This document shows positions 16,088 through 26,094 of a DNA stretch of 55,879 bases, piece after piece. Both the position numbers and the translations under genes were made by a program. Source of the stretch: an uncultured Prevotella sp. (GTDB lineage: Bacteria; Bacteroidota; Bacteroidia; Bacteroidales; Bacteroidaceae); contig CALBLK010000011.1 in assembly GCA_937895845.1 (NCBI GenBank), forward strand, positions 1 through 55,879, read 5' to 3'. The notes under the pieces are model-generated. The model saw only the letters and a list, made by a program, of their open reading frames with translations, was not told the DNA's origin and did not search any database. The first letter of the stretch is position 1; each line of letters opens with the position of its first letter.

Positions 16088-17038
16088 ATGAAAATAGTCG
16101 TGTTAGATGGCTTTTGTGTCAACCCTGGTGACTTGTCATGGGAGGCTTTCAGGCAGATGGGACAGTTTGTTGTTTATGACCGTACTGCTGCCCAACAGGT
16201 TGTTGAACGCTGTTCTGGCGCAGATGCTGTGTTGACAAACAAGGTGGTCATCGATGACCATGTGATGAAGTGTTTGCCAACGCTGAGGTATGTCGGCATT
16301 CTTGCAACCGGATACAATGTGGTTGACCTCGATGCTGCGCACAGGCGTGGCATAGTTGTAACCAATATCCCTGCTTACAGTACAGACAGCGTGGCTCAGA
16401 TGGCTTTCGCCCATATTCTGAACATCACCAACAGGGTGGGGCACTATGCCCGGCAAGCGAGAGCGGGGCGGTGGAGCACCCAGCCAGACTTCTGCTACTG
16501 GGACACTCCTCTTCATGAACTGGCTGGCAAGACCTTGGGTGTCGTTGGTCTTGGCCACACAGGAAAGAGGGTTGCTGGCATTGCCCGTGAGTTTGGAATG
16601 GACGTGTTTGCCATGACCAGCAAGAACTCTGCCAATCTGCCCGAGGGTATTCAGAAGACGACATTTGATGGCCTGCTGGCCATCAGCGACATCCTTACGT
16701 TGCATTGCCCTCTTACAGAAGGTACGCGTTGCATGATAAATGCAGACACGTTGGCCAAGATGAAGCGTGGCGCCATTCTGGTCAATGTCGCCCGCGGGCC
16801 TTTGGTTGATGAGCCCGCGGTGGCAGAAGCGCTTCGCAGCGGACAGCTGGCCGGCTATGGTGCCGATGTGATGGCGAATGAGCCCCCTTCCGCTGATAAC
16901 CCTCTGTTTGCCGAGCCGAATGCATTTGTTACACCACATATTGCATGGGCCTCTCTCGAAGCGCGTACCCGACTGATGGGCATCGCCCTGTCCAACCTTC
17001 AGGCTTTTGCCGATGGTAGGGCAGAAAACGTGTTGTGA
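16088..17038 (+). CDS. D-2-hydroxyacid dehydrogenase (glycerate dehydrogenase-like)
   Basis: This NAD-dependent oxidoreductase has 316 residues. The catalytic domain halves flank a Rossmann fold with GLGHTGKRVAGIAREFGMDV. The arginine and glutamate regions are present (NVARGPLVDEPAVAEAL, GYGADVMANEPPS), and the catalytic histidine is in TPHIAWAS. The best family match is the HprA/glycerate dehydrogenase group, which reduces hydroxypyruvate. Lactate or other 2-hydroxyacid substrates cannot be excluded. It probably shares a transcript with rarA. Confidence 0.9.
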   Translation: MKIVVLDGFCVNPGDLSWEAFRQMGQFVVYDRTAAQQVVERCSGADAVLTNKVVIDDHVMKCLPTLRYVGILATGYNVVDLDAAHRRGIVVTNIPAYSTDSVAQMAFAHILNITNRVGHYARQARAGRWSTQPDFCYWDTPLHELAGKTLGVVGLGHTGKRVAGIAREFGMDVFAMTSKNSANLPEGIQKTTFDGLLAISDILTLHCPLTEGTRCMINADTLAKMKRGAILVNVARGPLVDEPAVAEALRSGQLAGYGADVMANEPPSADNPLFAEPNAFVTPHIAWASLEARTRLMGIALSNLQAFADGRAENVL

Positions 17039-17111
17039 TTGAGCCTGACCTTTGCCTGTTACTTTCGTATCTGAAAGTCAAATTTGGGTTAAAACAGTAA
17101 ATTCTTGAACA

Positions 17112-17732
17112 ATGAATATTGAGGCACTCCAGCAAGTGGTGGAGTTCTTGGGCACATTTGCCTTTGCCATATCGGGCATTCGCCATGCTGCAGCCAAGCA
17201 TTTTGACTGGTTCGGCGGCTACGTTTGTGGCATTGCAGTGGCCATCGGTGGTGGGACTATCCGTGATGTGATGCTTGGCACCACCCCTTTTTGGATGACA
17301 AGCCCTTTCTATATGCTTTGCACCGCGTTTGCCTTGGTGGTTGTCATAGTGTTTGCCCGGCATCTAGAGCGTCTGAACAACGCCTGGTTCGTATTCGACA
17401 CCCTGGGCCTTGCTTTGTTCACCATCGCTGGCATCCAGAAGAGCCTGGCCTTTCATCAGCCTTTTTGGGTGGCCATCATCATGGGGTGCATCACGGGCGC
17501 CGCAGGTGGGGTGATTCGTGATGTGCTGCTGAACAATGAGCCTGTTATCTTCCGCAAGGAGATTTATGCCATGGCCTGTGTCGTAGGTGGGTTGGTCTAC
17601 TGGCTGCTTGTCCTTATTTCGGCACCGCTTGAGTTTACTGTGGCCGCCAGTTTCTTGGTAACATGTACCATCCGTTTCCTGGCTGTGCGCTACCACATCT
17701 CTCTGCCCTTGCTCCGTGACGAGAAACGGTAG
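17112..17732 (+). CDS. TRIC-type / UPF0126 membrane protein
   Basis: A membrane protein of 206 residues with about seven hydrophobic segments, built from two similar halves. Each half carries the family glycine motif: AIGGGTIRDVMLG in the first and GAAGGVIRDVLLN in the second. This is the UPF0126 (YicG) family, related to trimeric intracellular cation channels; an ion-channel role is known for some relatives and is inferred here. Length is typical. The gene lies 73 nt after the dehydrogenase and 38 nt before the GH106 gene. Confidence 0.88.
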   Translation: MNIEALQQVVEFLGTFAFAISGIRHAAAKHFDWFGGYVCGIAVAIGGGTIRDVMLGTTPFWMTSPFYMLCTAFALVVVIVFARHLERLNNAWFVFDTLGLALFTIAGIQKSLAFHQPFWVAIIMGCITGAAGGVIRDVLLNNEPVIFRKEIYAMACVVGGLVYWLLVLISAPLEFTVAASFLVTCTIRFLAVRYHISLPLLRDEKR

Positions 17733-17770
17733 GTGCTAGTTGTAAGGATGAAACAATGTAAATCGTAAGA

Positions 17771-20572
17771 ATGAAACAGCGTAAAAGCATACTGGCTGTT
17801 CTGCTTGCCACCTGTGGCATACAGATGGCCTCTTCCCAAACAGTGGCACAAGCCTGGCAGGCCTTTCGCTGTCCCCAGGACACAGCTCGTACAAAGGTGT
17901 GGTGGTTCCATGGAGAGACTGAGACTACCCGTGAGGGAATTACCGCCGACCTTGAGGCTTTTAAGCGTGCCGGGGTAGGGGGAGTGGTATATTACGACCA
18001 GGTGCATAAACCATCGAAAAAGGCGCTTGACGCCATGTCATCCCAATGGTGGCAGATGCTCAAGTTTGCCGCGCAGGAGGCTCATAGGCTTGGACTTACC
18101 TTCGAGGTCAATGTGAGCAACGGCTATGTTCTTGGCGGCAAGTGGATAGGCAAGAGTGAGAGCATGCAGCGGCTCGTGGGGCGGGAGCTTATAGTTCGTG
18201 GTGGCAATAATGAATCGGAGAGTGCCATTGTGCCTCGCGCGTCGAAGGACAGTGGGGCATACGATGTGGCACTCTATGCCATCCGTTTGGATGGCCGGTT
18301 TGACAAGGGCATCCGTTCTGTTACCTACAACACCCGCGCCTTTGGCAAGTCGCGCAATGGGGCCATGAATACTCCTGGCACTCCCGATGGCATGATGTTC
18401 ATAGAGCGTCCGTCCATGGGGGTGCTTGAGGCTTCAGATGACAGTGTTCATTGGCGGAAAGTGTGCGAGTTGCCTCCGGTCTACGGTTCTCCTACTCACA
18501 CCGGGCAGTCTGTGTCATTCGCTCCAGTCAAGGCTCGCCATTTCCGTACGCGCTTGACTGATGTTGCTATTCTGGCCAGGGCGGACAGTGCCACATTCTT
18601 GAAGGATGTCCAACTGTCAGCATTGCCCCGGCTTACCGGGTGGCAGGAGCGCGCAGGGCTTCGCTCGGAGTTTGTACAGCCCCTTGACATGGGCTGCTAT
18701 CAGGATTGTGCTTTCCGCCAGGAGGACATCATTGACATTACAGGACACTTGCAGGGCGACCGGCTGGCATGGACTGTGCCTGACGGACGCTGGCTGATAT
18801 TGCGTGTGATGGCAGAAACCACCAAGGGAAAGACCAAGCACGGACGGCGTAACCTGATGGGGCTCGAGGCCGACAACCTGTCCCCACGCGGGGTGCTGAA
18901 ACATTGGGGGTGTTACACAAAGCCTATCCTTGACACACTCGCGGCAATAGGCTTGAAGCCGGTGGGGGTGACCATGGACAGCCACGAGGCGGGGGCACAG
19001 AACTGGACACAGGACTTTGAACAGGAGTTTCTGCGCCGCCGCGGGTACAGCCTGCGCCCCTGGCTGCCTGTCATGTTGGGCTATGTGGTGGCTTCGGGTG
19101 AGAAAACCGACAGCGTACTGGCCGATGTGCGGCTCACCATTGCCGATATGATATGTGACCGTTATCTCGGAACTATCCAGAGCCTGTGCAGAGAGGAGGG
19201 GGTTGCGCTCACGGCGCAGACCATGGGCAACGGACTGAGCATCACCGCCGATAACTTTAGGGCCAAGGGCGTTGTGGATAAGCCGCAGGGCGAGTTCTGG
19301 GCCCGCGACAAAGACGGTAGCTATGACATCAAGGAGTGTGCCTCGGCGGCTCACCGCTATGGCAAGCCCATTGCCTCGGCCGAGGCGTTTACGGATATGC
19401 GCTTCTCTGAAACCCTGTCCGACATGAAGCCTCTGGCTGACTTCGCCTATGCCTGTCACATCAATGAGTTTGTGGTGTGCGCCTCAGCCTACCAGCCATG
19501 GCTTGACAAGCAGCCTGGCAGTACGGGCGGTGGCCGCCATTACTGTCTGAACCGCAACAACACCTTGTGGGAGGGAAGCCGAGGCTTTTGGGACTATCAG
19601 GCGCGCTGTGCGGCCATGATGCGGCAGGGAAAGTCTGTCGTAGACTGCATTGTGAAACTGCCTTCCACACCTCCCACAAAACTGCTGGCTCGCCGGATAC
19701 CGCCAGTGCCAGCTGGCTACACGTGGGAGGTGACCACCGAGGCCGGTGACACGCCGACGGTCTCAATTCCTGCTGTGCCAGACTTGACCGAGTGTAGCGA
19801 CCATGAGCCAAAGAGTACGCTGTGGTTCAGTCACCGCCAGTTGGTTGACGGTGATCTCTATTTTGTGGCCAACCACAGTAAAAAGGCTTACCATGCACTT
19901 GCTGGTTTCCGCACAGCCTATTCCTGTGCCTATTTCTGGAACCCCATAGACGGCACGCGACAGATTATCGGGGAAGTGTTTAGGGACGGCCAGCGACTCA
20001 TGATGCCCTTGCACTTAGAGGCCGATGAATCCGGCTTCGTGGTGATAACAGATGAAAGGGTGGGGAACTTGCCCATCCGCCCTTATGATGATGGCCCGGT
20101 TAAAGTCATCTCTATCGACAGGTGTGACCTGAGTTTTGAGCGGGAATCGATATTTCAAAAGGACCAGCCGCTGTACGATTGGACCGGGAGTGAAAACCCG
20201 CGAATCAAGTATTATTCGGGCGATTGCCTTTATTCAATGTCGTTCAAGGCCGCGAAAAAGGAGTTGGGCAACCAGTGGCTTCTTCGCTTGCCGCCAGTCA
20301 ACGGCAATGTGCAGGTGACACTCAATGGTCACGAGGTGGGTGTAGTGTGGTGTAGTCCGTGGACCATTGACTTGTCACCCTATCTGGAAAAGGGAACCAA
20401 CAGTCTGCAACTGAAGGTGAGCAATGTCCTGTCAAACCGTATGATTGGCGATGCCGGACTGCCAGAGTCTGAACGTGTCACCTATTCGCAGCCGCAAATA
20501 TACAAGGCAACTGACAGTCTGACACCCTCGGGTATCTTTGGCGGATCCATCCGCTTAGAGCAATACCGCTAA
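17771..20572 (+). CDS. Secreted GH106 alpha-L-rhamnosidase-like protein
   Basis: A 933-residue glycoside hydrolase with a signal peptide (about residues 1-22). The early segment KVWWFHGETETTREGITADLEAFKRAGVGGV and the large central barrel with ALTAQTMGNG and KPIASAEAFTDM match the GH106 family. A C-terminal galactose-binding-like beta-sandwich follows (VQVTLNGHEVGVVW to the LTPSGIFGGSIRLEQY ending). GH106 enzymes remove alpha-L-rhamnose from pectin such as rhamnogalacturonan; the exact linkage is not predictable. There is no type IX sorting tail, so a periplasmic location is likely. No polysaccharide-uptake genes are adjacent. Confidence 0.87.
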   Translation: MKQRKSILAVLLATCGIQMASSQTVAQAWQAFRCPQDTARTKVWWFHGETETTREGITADLEAFKRAGVGGVVYYDQVHKPSKKALDAMSSQWWQMLKFAAQEAHRLGLTFEVNVSNGYVLGGKWIGKSESMQRLVGRELIVRGGNNESESAIVPRASKDSGAYDVALYAIRLDGRFDKGIRSVTYNTRAFGKSRNGAMNTPGTPDGMMFIERPSMGVLEASDDSVHWRKVCELPPVYGSPTHTGQSVSFAPVKARHFRTRLTDVAILARADSATFLKDVQLSALPRLTGWQERAGLRSEFVQPLDMGCYQDCAFRQEDIIDITGHLQGDRLAWTVPDGRWLILRVMAETTKGKTKHGRRNLMGLEADNLSPRGVLKHWGCYTKPILDTLAAIGLKPVGVTMDSHEAGAQNWTQDFEQEFLRRRGYSLRPWLPVMLGYVVASGEKTDSVLADVRLTIADMICDRYLGTIQSLCREEGVALTAQTMGNGLSITADNFRAKGVVDKPQGEFWARDKDGSYDIKECASAAHRYGKPIASAEAFTDMRFSETLSDMKPLADFAYACHINEFVVCASAYQPWLDKQPGSTGGGRHYCLNRNNTLWEGSRGFWDYQARCAAMMRQGKSVVDCIVKLPSTPPTKLLARRIPPVPAGYTWEVTTEAGDTPTVSIPAVPDLTECSDHEPKSTLWFSHRQLVDGDLYFVANHSKKAYHALAGFRTAYSCAYFWNPIDGTRQIIGEVFRDGQRLMMPLHLEADESGFVVITDERVGNLPIRPYDDGPVKVISIDRCDLSFERESIFQKDQPLYDWTGSENPRIKYYSGDCLYSMSFKAAKKELGNQWLLRLPPVNGNVQVTLNGHEVGVVWCSPWTIDLSPYLEKGTNSLQLKVSNVLSNRMIGDAGLPESERVTYSQPQIYKATDSLTPSGIFGGSIRLEQYR

Positions 20573-20680
20573 CCGCTTTCTGCGTCTGAAGCCCGACTTC
20601 CTGCCATGCGGCCGAGGCTTTGGGGTAAATGGAGTGTGGACACGTTATTGGCATAGGCATAGGGTCGCTCATGTGCCGAT

Positions 20681-20729
20681 AAGGCAAAATAGCTCGCTGA
20701 CCTGTCAATACTTGACGGTGAAGCGAGCT
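20681..20729. terminator. Strong bidirectional terminator hairpin
   Basis: An 18-bp perfect inverted repeat (AAGGCAAAATAGCTCGCT at 20681-20698, AGCGAGCTATTTTGCCTT at 20712-20729) lies between the convergent GH106 and metallopeptidase-like genes. The 13-nt loop can pair further (TGTCAA / TTGACG). Each arm carries a 4-nt T or A run, so it can stop transcription from both sides. Confidence 0.75.
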
Positions 20730-20749
20730 ATTTTGCCTTGTGATTGTGA

Positions 20750-23700
20750 CTATTTCACTGTCTTCTTCCCATTGATGATATAGATGCCGTTAGGCAGGTT
20801 TCCGATGCCTTGCCCATTTTGTCCCACCAGTCTGCCGTCAAGGGTGAATATCTTGTCTTGGCTTGGTGCAACATGAATGGCAGGGGTCTTAATGGCAGTG
20901 ACCTCTTCCTTGCTCATCCGTCCGAAGAAATAGAGCTTGAAGTTGTCGAAGATGCACCAGTAGTTGCTGGGTGCAGACACCACGCTCAGTCCCATGCGGA
21001 GTGACTGCCCGTTTTTGTCCACTGTGGTGGTCACACTGTTGGCGTAAAGGCCCTTGTCGAAATAGAGACTGGCAGCCTCCATGTCGTCGGGGATGTAAAG
21101 GTTGGCACCCACTTGCACTTCTCTGCCGCCGAGACTCTGCTGCTGTGCGTCCTTGCAGATGTTGCAGAGTTTCACTTTCTCTGAGCCTGCGTAGAGGTAG
21201 GCTGTGATGTTGTCGGTTCCGTTTAGGAAGTCACTGTAAACAGCTGTGTTGACTCCCGGGCGTTGGAAAGCGTTGGCACAGAACTGGTAGGTGCCGGCTG
21301 GAAGACTGGCTATTATCTGGTTCATGTTGAATGCTTTCTCGTAAAACTCACCACAAGAGTTGCCAAGGGTGGGGGCTGTTGACCATCCATCGGTGGCCTC
21401 CATGTCTGGATTCTTCAACATATAGGTGAGGTCGAAAGGCTGCAGCCTGTCCGTTGGGGTTGCTCCGGCCAGGAATGTCTTCACTGCCTCTTCTATTTCG
21501 TTGGTCAGATCTTGTGCTTCACCGGGCGTTTGGATGTCAGCCGATGCCTGTTCCACGTGTGCTATAGTCTGGCTGGCCTGCTCGTCGGTGCCGGCCACAT
21601 CCTCCCTGTGCGGAACGGCCATTAGCGATTTGAGCGTGGCGAGTGCCTTGCCTATCTGGTCTTTCATCCCGTCAATGGCAAACTGCTCTATGCCGGTGGT
21701 TTCCGTTGCGGTTAGAATAATCCACCGCTGCGCCTCGGCGCTGTTGGCAATGTCAAAGGTCGATGCACAGGTGGAACCACCTGCTGCGGTCTGGAGACAC
21801 TGTGGCGTCCAGTTGCTCTCGGGGTGAATTATCCAGTATCCTCGCTTGCCCAGGTTTGTGTTCACCATCTTCACATCTTTCCTGCCCTTCATCAGCTGGA
21901 AGTTTTCGCTGTTTCCGGGTGTGGCCTTGCTGACAGTCTTGATGCCGTTGGTGCCAGAGCCGGTGTAGGAAAGGTAGTCTCCTGTGCCCACATTCTTGAG
22001 CTGGTAGTACTGGTTCTGCGGAGTGAAGGTCATAGTCCACGCTGCACTGTCATTGGCAGCGGCCTCTGAGGCTCCCATTGTGCGCCATGTTAGATTGCCC
22101 GATTTGTCGGTCACGAGGTACGAACTGTACAGTCCGCCGCTGACAGACTCATTCTTGATATAGTATTTTGTGCCGTCTTCATGGTTGAAAGCGTAATAGG
22201 GGCGTGCGAAACTGCTGGCAGTGTGTTGCAGGCCGTCCTCGCCAAGTGCCTGGCATATCAAGCTGTTGCCGATGTAAAGTGTTTCTTGCCCATTATCTTC
22301 GTGGGCGCCGTTGATGCCGTATGGCCACATGTGCTGATAGTCTCCGCTAAGTTGCGCGGTGGTGCTGTTGTCCCAGAAGCGTAGCGCCTCTGTCACCCTG
22401 TCGCCAAGCCACAGGCCCGTGCCATTGCCATCGCTGGTAACAGCGGATCTCAGGTTGTGGCGGCTCCACTCGGTGTTGGCCCAAGGGATGACGCCGACAC
22501 CGTGGAGCAACTCGTGAAGAATGGTGCCTGTGGCCTGGTATGACGGGTTTGCACCCACACTCATCCACCCTCCGTAGGAGCATTCGGCAGTAGGCACGCC
22601 ACTGTTGTAGCCAACGCTGGTGTTGAGGTCTGGGATGGATGTCAGGTTGTTCCAGTAGTTCACCGCATTTTTCACTGCGCTGGTGATTCGCTTGACAGCG
22701 TCAGCATCGTCGCCACCGCGGATGGTATAGGTGATTCTGCCCATGGGGATGGTGTAGAATTTGATGATGTCGCCATAGGCCACCTGCCGCCCCTTGGTGA
22801 TGGCATAGGCCCTCATATAATATAAGGTGGCGGGAGTGAGGTTTTCAAGCCAGTAAATCCTTCCGTTGTTCTCCAGATACTTGGTTGAGCGGTTGTCGTC
22901 AATAGTTGGACTGTCATTTTCACCCCAGCATATTCCCTGTTCGGTAATGTCTGTTCCGACAGCGGTCATGCGAGCAAATGCCATAGTGGCACCGCGTGCA
23001 AACCTTGGGTCGGTCGTCACCGTTGGCACAGCTCCTGTTGGGTTGAGCCATTGATATTTGTCAATGGCTGCGCTGAGGTTGGCGATGGCCTGCTTCACTT
23101 CTTCAATGGTCGCCTCTTCGTTGGCGACAGACTGCTTTGCCGCCTCAATGGCAGCCTTCAGCGTGGCGGCACCGTTTCCATTGCCATCGCCATACAGCGT
23201 TTCTGCCGTTGCTACAATGGGATAAAGTTTCTCTTTCCACAAATCAACGTCGGCCTTTCCGATGGGCGTGTCGCGCAGTAGCTTGACGTAGTCGACAGCC
23301 AGTTTGGCCGAGTTGTCCGAACCCATGCCACCGGCTTGGTAACCAATCTGGATGCGGCCGGAAGTAGTTTTGTCCACATTGAACCAAACTGTGTCGGTTA
23401 TCCATTGGCCGCAGGCAAACCCGTTCACTTTCGACAGGGTGCCACTCTTTTCTGCTGGCAGCCAGCCCATTTTACTGATTCCTGCGGTCTTGGTCCCGCA
23501 GTTATATACCACAGACACCAGTCCGTATTTTCCGGGAGGCAGGGTGACATCTTGGGTGAACAGCATCGATTGTGTCCAGCCTGTACTGAGAGCCAGACAC
23601 CCTCCGTTGGCAGTACCATCGTAGCCGTTGGCCGGAATGGCAGCACCGTTGAATGTCTTTTTGGTGCCAAACTGGTAGACACCGGTGATGGTGTAGTCTA

Positions 23701-23899
23701 CAGTGATGTTCTTGGTCCATCCGTCTACGTCAAGGACCTCTTTTGCCACATTGCCAGTCTGCCCTACAGTGTAGTTAAAACCACTGTCAAAGCTCGTGTT
23801 CTTCAGATAGTCACTTGTGATGTCGTGATAGCTCACCGCCGTGCAAGGGATGGCCATAAAGCCCGATAACAGGCCGAACATAATCTTTTGTCTTGTCAT
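20750..23899 (-). CDS. Secreted multidomain metallopeptidase-like protein with C-terminal sorting tail
   Basis: A 1049-residue exported protein with a signal peptide (about residues 1-22). The apparent order is: a beta-sandwich carbohydrate-binding-like domain (about 25-215), a short helical segment (about 225-285), an Fn3-like domain (about 290-395), a peptidase-like domain (about 400-590), and a ricin-like or similar domain (about 595-725). A helical segment (about 735-820) and a second beta-sandwich (about 825-995) follow. It ends in a type IX secretion-like tail (IFTLDGRLVGQNG, LPNGIYIINGKK). The peptidase-like domain has HELLHGVGVIPW: the HExxH zinc motif and the following glycine fit metzincins, but the third-ligand position holds Pro rather than His or Asp. 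Function is inferred only. A TATATTTG -7 element (23942-23949, minus strand) precedes it. Confidence 0.8.
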   Translation of the reverse strand: MTRQKIMFGLLSGFMAIPCTAVSYHDITSDYLKNTSFDSGFNYTVGQTGNVAKEVLDVDGWTKNITVDYTITGVYQFGTKKTFNGAAIPANGYDGTANGGCLALSTGWTQSMLFTQDVTLPPGKYGLVSVVYNCGTKTAGISKMGWLPAEKSGTLSKVNGFACGQWITDTVWFNVDKTTSGRIQIGYQAGGMGSDNSAKLAVDYVKLLRDTPIGKADVDLWKEKLYPIVATAETLYGDGNGNGAATLKAAIEAAKQSVANEEATIEEVKQAIANLSAAIDKYQWLNPTGAVPTVTTDPRFARGATMAFARMTAVGTDITEQGICWGENDSPTIDDNRSTKYLENNGRIYWLENLTPATLYYMRAYAITKGRQVAYGDIIKFYTIPMGRITYTIRGGDDADAVKRITSAVKNAVNYWNNLTSIPDLNTSVGYNSGVPTAECSYGGWMSVGANPSYQATGTILHELLHGVGVIPWANTEWSRHNLRSAVTSDGNGTGLWLGDRVTEALRFWDNSTTAQLSGDYQHMWPYGINGAHEDNGQETLYIGNSLICQALGEDGLQHTASSFARPYYAFNHEDGTKYYIKNESVSGGLYSSYLVTDKSGNLTWRTMGASEAAANDSAAWTMTFTPQNQYYQLKNVGTGDYLSYTGSGTNGIKTVSKATPGNSENFQLMKGRKDVKMVNTNLGKRGYWIIHPESNWTPQCLQTAAGGSTCASTFDIANSAEAQRWIILTATETTGIEQFAIDGMKDQIGKALATLKSLMAVPHREDVAGTDEQASQTIAHVEQASADIQTPGEAQDLTNEIEEAVKTFLAGATPTDRLQPFDLTYMLKNPDMEATDGWSTAPTLGNSCGEFYEKAFNMNQIIASLPAGTYQFCANAFQRPGVNTAVYSDFLNGTDNITAYLYAGSEKVKLCNICKDAQQQSLGGREVQVGANLYIPDDMEAASLYFDKGLYANSVTTTVDKNGQSLRMGLSVVSAPSNYWCIFDNFKLYFFGRMSKEEVTAIKTPAIHVAPSQDKIFTLDGRLVGQNGQGIGNLPNGIYIINGKKTVK

Positions 23900-23941
23900 A
23901 AGCTTAGGTTATTCGTTAGGTAAATAGCATTTTTAGTGTTG

Positions 23942-23949
23942 CAAATATA
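23942..23949 (-). promoter_or_regulatory. Candidate -7 element of the secreted metallopeptidase-like gene
   Basis: On the minus strand TATATTTG matches TAnnTTTG, about 43 nt before the ATG. No clear TTG was found about 20 nt further upstream. Confidence 0.45.
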
Positions 23950-24012
23950 CTCAAAAAAATGAATTGGTTTTGGTTTTATGAAGAAAAAAACCGCTACTTC
24001 CTTTTTAATGCT

Positions 24013-24020
24013 TAACTTTG
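24013..24020 (+). promoter_or_regulatory. Candidate -7 element of ligA
   Basis: TAACTTTG matches TAnnTTTG and lies 22 nt before the ligA ATG, predicting a short leader. The -33 TTG is not apparent. Confidence 0.5.
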
Positions 24021-24042
24021 CACTGTCACAGCATGAACACTT

Positions 24043-26094
24043 ATGGATGAAAAGCAGAGAATACTGCAGCTGAGAAAGGAGCTGCACGAGCACAACTACC
24101 GTTATTATGTGGAAAACAGTCCTGTCATCTCAGACCGCGATTTTGACCTCTTGATGCATGAGCTTCAAGACCTTGAGGCGCGCCATCCCGAGCTTGCCGA
24201 CCCCAATTCGCCCACGCAGCGCGTGGGCAATGACCACAATCAAGAGTTCAGACAGGTGGTGCACCGCTACCCCATGCTCTCGCTGGCCAACACATATAGC
24301 GAGGCTGACGTGGCGGAATGGTATGACAGTGTGAGCCGGGGACTGCATGGCGAGGCTTTCGAGGTGTGCTGCGAGCTCAAGTTCGACGGGCTGTCCATCA
24401 GCCTGACTTACGATGACGAGCGGCTGGTACAGGCAGTGACCCGCGGCGATGGCGTGCGTGGCGATGATGTCACAGCCAATGTGAAGACCATCCGTACCAT
24501 TCCGCTCGTGCTGAATGGCGAAGACATCCCCCGGAGCTTTGAGATTCGCGGCGAGGTGCTCATGCCATGGCGGTCTTTCGAACGGCTCAATTCCGAGCGC
24601 GAGGCTGCCGAGGAGCCTCTTTTTGCCAATCCGCGCAATGCGGCGAGCGGCACACTCAAAAGTCAGAACTCGCGCGTTGTGGCCAAACGCCAGCTTGATG
24701 CCTATCTCTATTATCTGCTGGGTGACAATTTGCCCTCCGGCGGTCACTATGAGAATCTGATGGCCGCCAGCCGATGGGGCTTCCAGGTGTTTGTGCAGCG
24801 TGCGGAGATGGCGCAGTCTGGAAGCCATGCCTCTATCGAGAAGCACTCCTCCCTTCAGGATATCTATGACTTTATCAGTTACTGGGACACGGCGCGCAAG
24901 AACCTCCCGGTGGCTACCGACGGCATTGTGCTCAAAGTCAATGCACTCCGTCAGCAGCGCGCGCTTGGCTTCACGGCCAAGAGCCCCCGCTGGGCCATCG
25001 CCTATAAGTTCAAGGCTGAACGTGCGTGTACCAGACTGCTTGATGTCGCCTATCAGGTGGGGCGCACGGGCGCTGTAACGCCTGTTGCCGTGATGGAGCC
25101 TGTCCGGCTGGCTGGCACCACGGTGAGGCGTGCCACACTGAACAACGAGGACTTTATCCGTTCACTTGACCTTCACTACGGTGACGAAGTGTATGTAGAG
25201 AAAGGCGGCGAGATTATACCGAAGATTGTCGGCATCGATATGTCCGGGCGCAAGCCAGGGGCACTGCCTGTCACCTTTATCACCCATTGCCCCGAGTGCG
25301 GAGCGCGGCTGGAACGTGATGGTGACGAGTCCGCTTGGTATTGTCCTAATGAGACCGGATGCCCGCCCCAAATCAAAGGGCGGTTGGTGCACTTCATCTC
25401 GCGCAGGGCCATGAACATTGACAGTCTCGGCCCCGAAACCATTGACGATTTTTATCGCCGTGGACTTGTGCGCAACGCAGCCGACCTTTATGACATCACG
25501 GTACAGCAGATAAATGGCAACGGCAACCGCGAACGTTCAGCCCGCAAAATAGTCCAGGGCATAGCAGCCAGCCGCACGGTGCCTTTTGAGCGCGTGGTGT
25601 TTGCCTTGGGTATCCGCTTTGTGGGCGAGGTGTCTGCCAGGTTGCTTGCCCGCCATTTCAAGTCAATGGACGCGCTGGCTGCCGCCAGTCTTGCCGAACT
25701 GCTGCGCGTTGATGGTGTGGGTGAGATTATCGCTCGCAGCGTCATCACCTTTTTTCATGATGAGCGCAACCGTGAGATGGTGGACCGGCTCCGTGGCCAT
25801 GGCTTGCAGATGCGGCTGAGTGACGAGCAGCTGGCCGGACAGACAGAAAGGCTTGCAGGGCAGAGCATTGTCATCAGCGGTGTGTTCAGCCGCCACAGCC
25901 GTGACGAGTACAAGGCTATGATAGAGCAGAATGGTGGCAAGAACGTGGGTTCTATCAGTGGCAAGACTTCTTTTGTCCTTGCCGGGGAGAACATGGGACC
26001 GGCCAAGTTGGAAAAAGCCAGGAAGCTCGGAATCCCCCTTGTTGGCGAGGACGAGTTTCTCGAGCGGCTGGAAAGCACCCGGCCTGTGAGATGA
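24043..26094 (+). CDS. ligA: NAD-dependent DNA ligase
   Basis: LigA seals nicks in DNA during replication and repair. The 683-residue protein has the Ia domain at the start (ELHEHNYRYYVENSPVISDRDFDLL) and the adenylation lysine in CCELKFDGLSI (about residue 113). The OB fold, a four-cysteine zinc finger (CPECGARL, YCPNETGCP), a helix-hairpin-helix domain and a C-terminal BRCT domain (QSIVISGVFSRHSRDEYKAMIE) follow. All domains are complete. The stop codon falls inside the first unit of a 22-bp repeat array. Confidence 0.97.
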   Translation: MDEKQRILQLRKELHEHNYRYYVENSPVISDRDFDLLMHELQDLEARHPELADPNSPTQRVGNDHNQEFRQVVHRYPMLSLANTYSEADVAEWYDSVSRGLHGEAFEVCCELKFDGLSISLTYDDERLVQAVTRGDGVRGDDVTANVKTIRTIPLVLNGEDIPRSFEIRGEVLMPWRSFERLNSEREAAEEPLFANPRNAASGTLKSQNSRVVAKRQLDAYLYYLLGDNLPSGGHYENLMAASRWGFQVFVQRAEMAQSGSHASIEKHSSLQDIYDFISYWDTARKNLPVATDGIVLKVNALRQQRALGFTAKSPRWAIAYKFKAERACTRLLDVAYQVGRTGAVTPVAVMEPVRLAGTTVRRATLNNEDFIRSLDLHYGDEVYVEKGGEIIPKIVGIDMSGRKPGALPVTFITHCPECGARLERDGDESAWYCPNETGCPPQIKGRLVHFISRRAMNIDSLGPETIDDFYRRGLVRNAADLYDITVQQINGNGNRERSARKIVQGIAASRTVPFERVVFALGIRFVGEVSARLLARHFKSMDALAAASLAELLRVDGVGEIIARSVITFFHDERNREMVDRLRGHGLQMRLSDEQLAGQTERLAGQSIVISGVFSRHSRDEYKAMIEQNGGKNVGSISGKTSFVLAGENMGPAKLEKARKLGIPLVGEDEFLERLESTRPVR

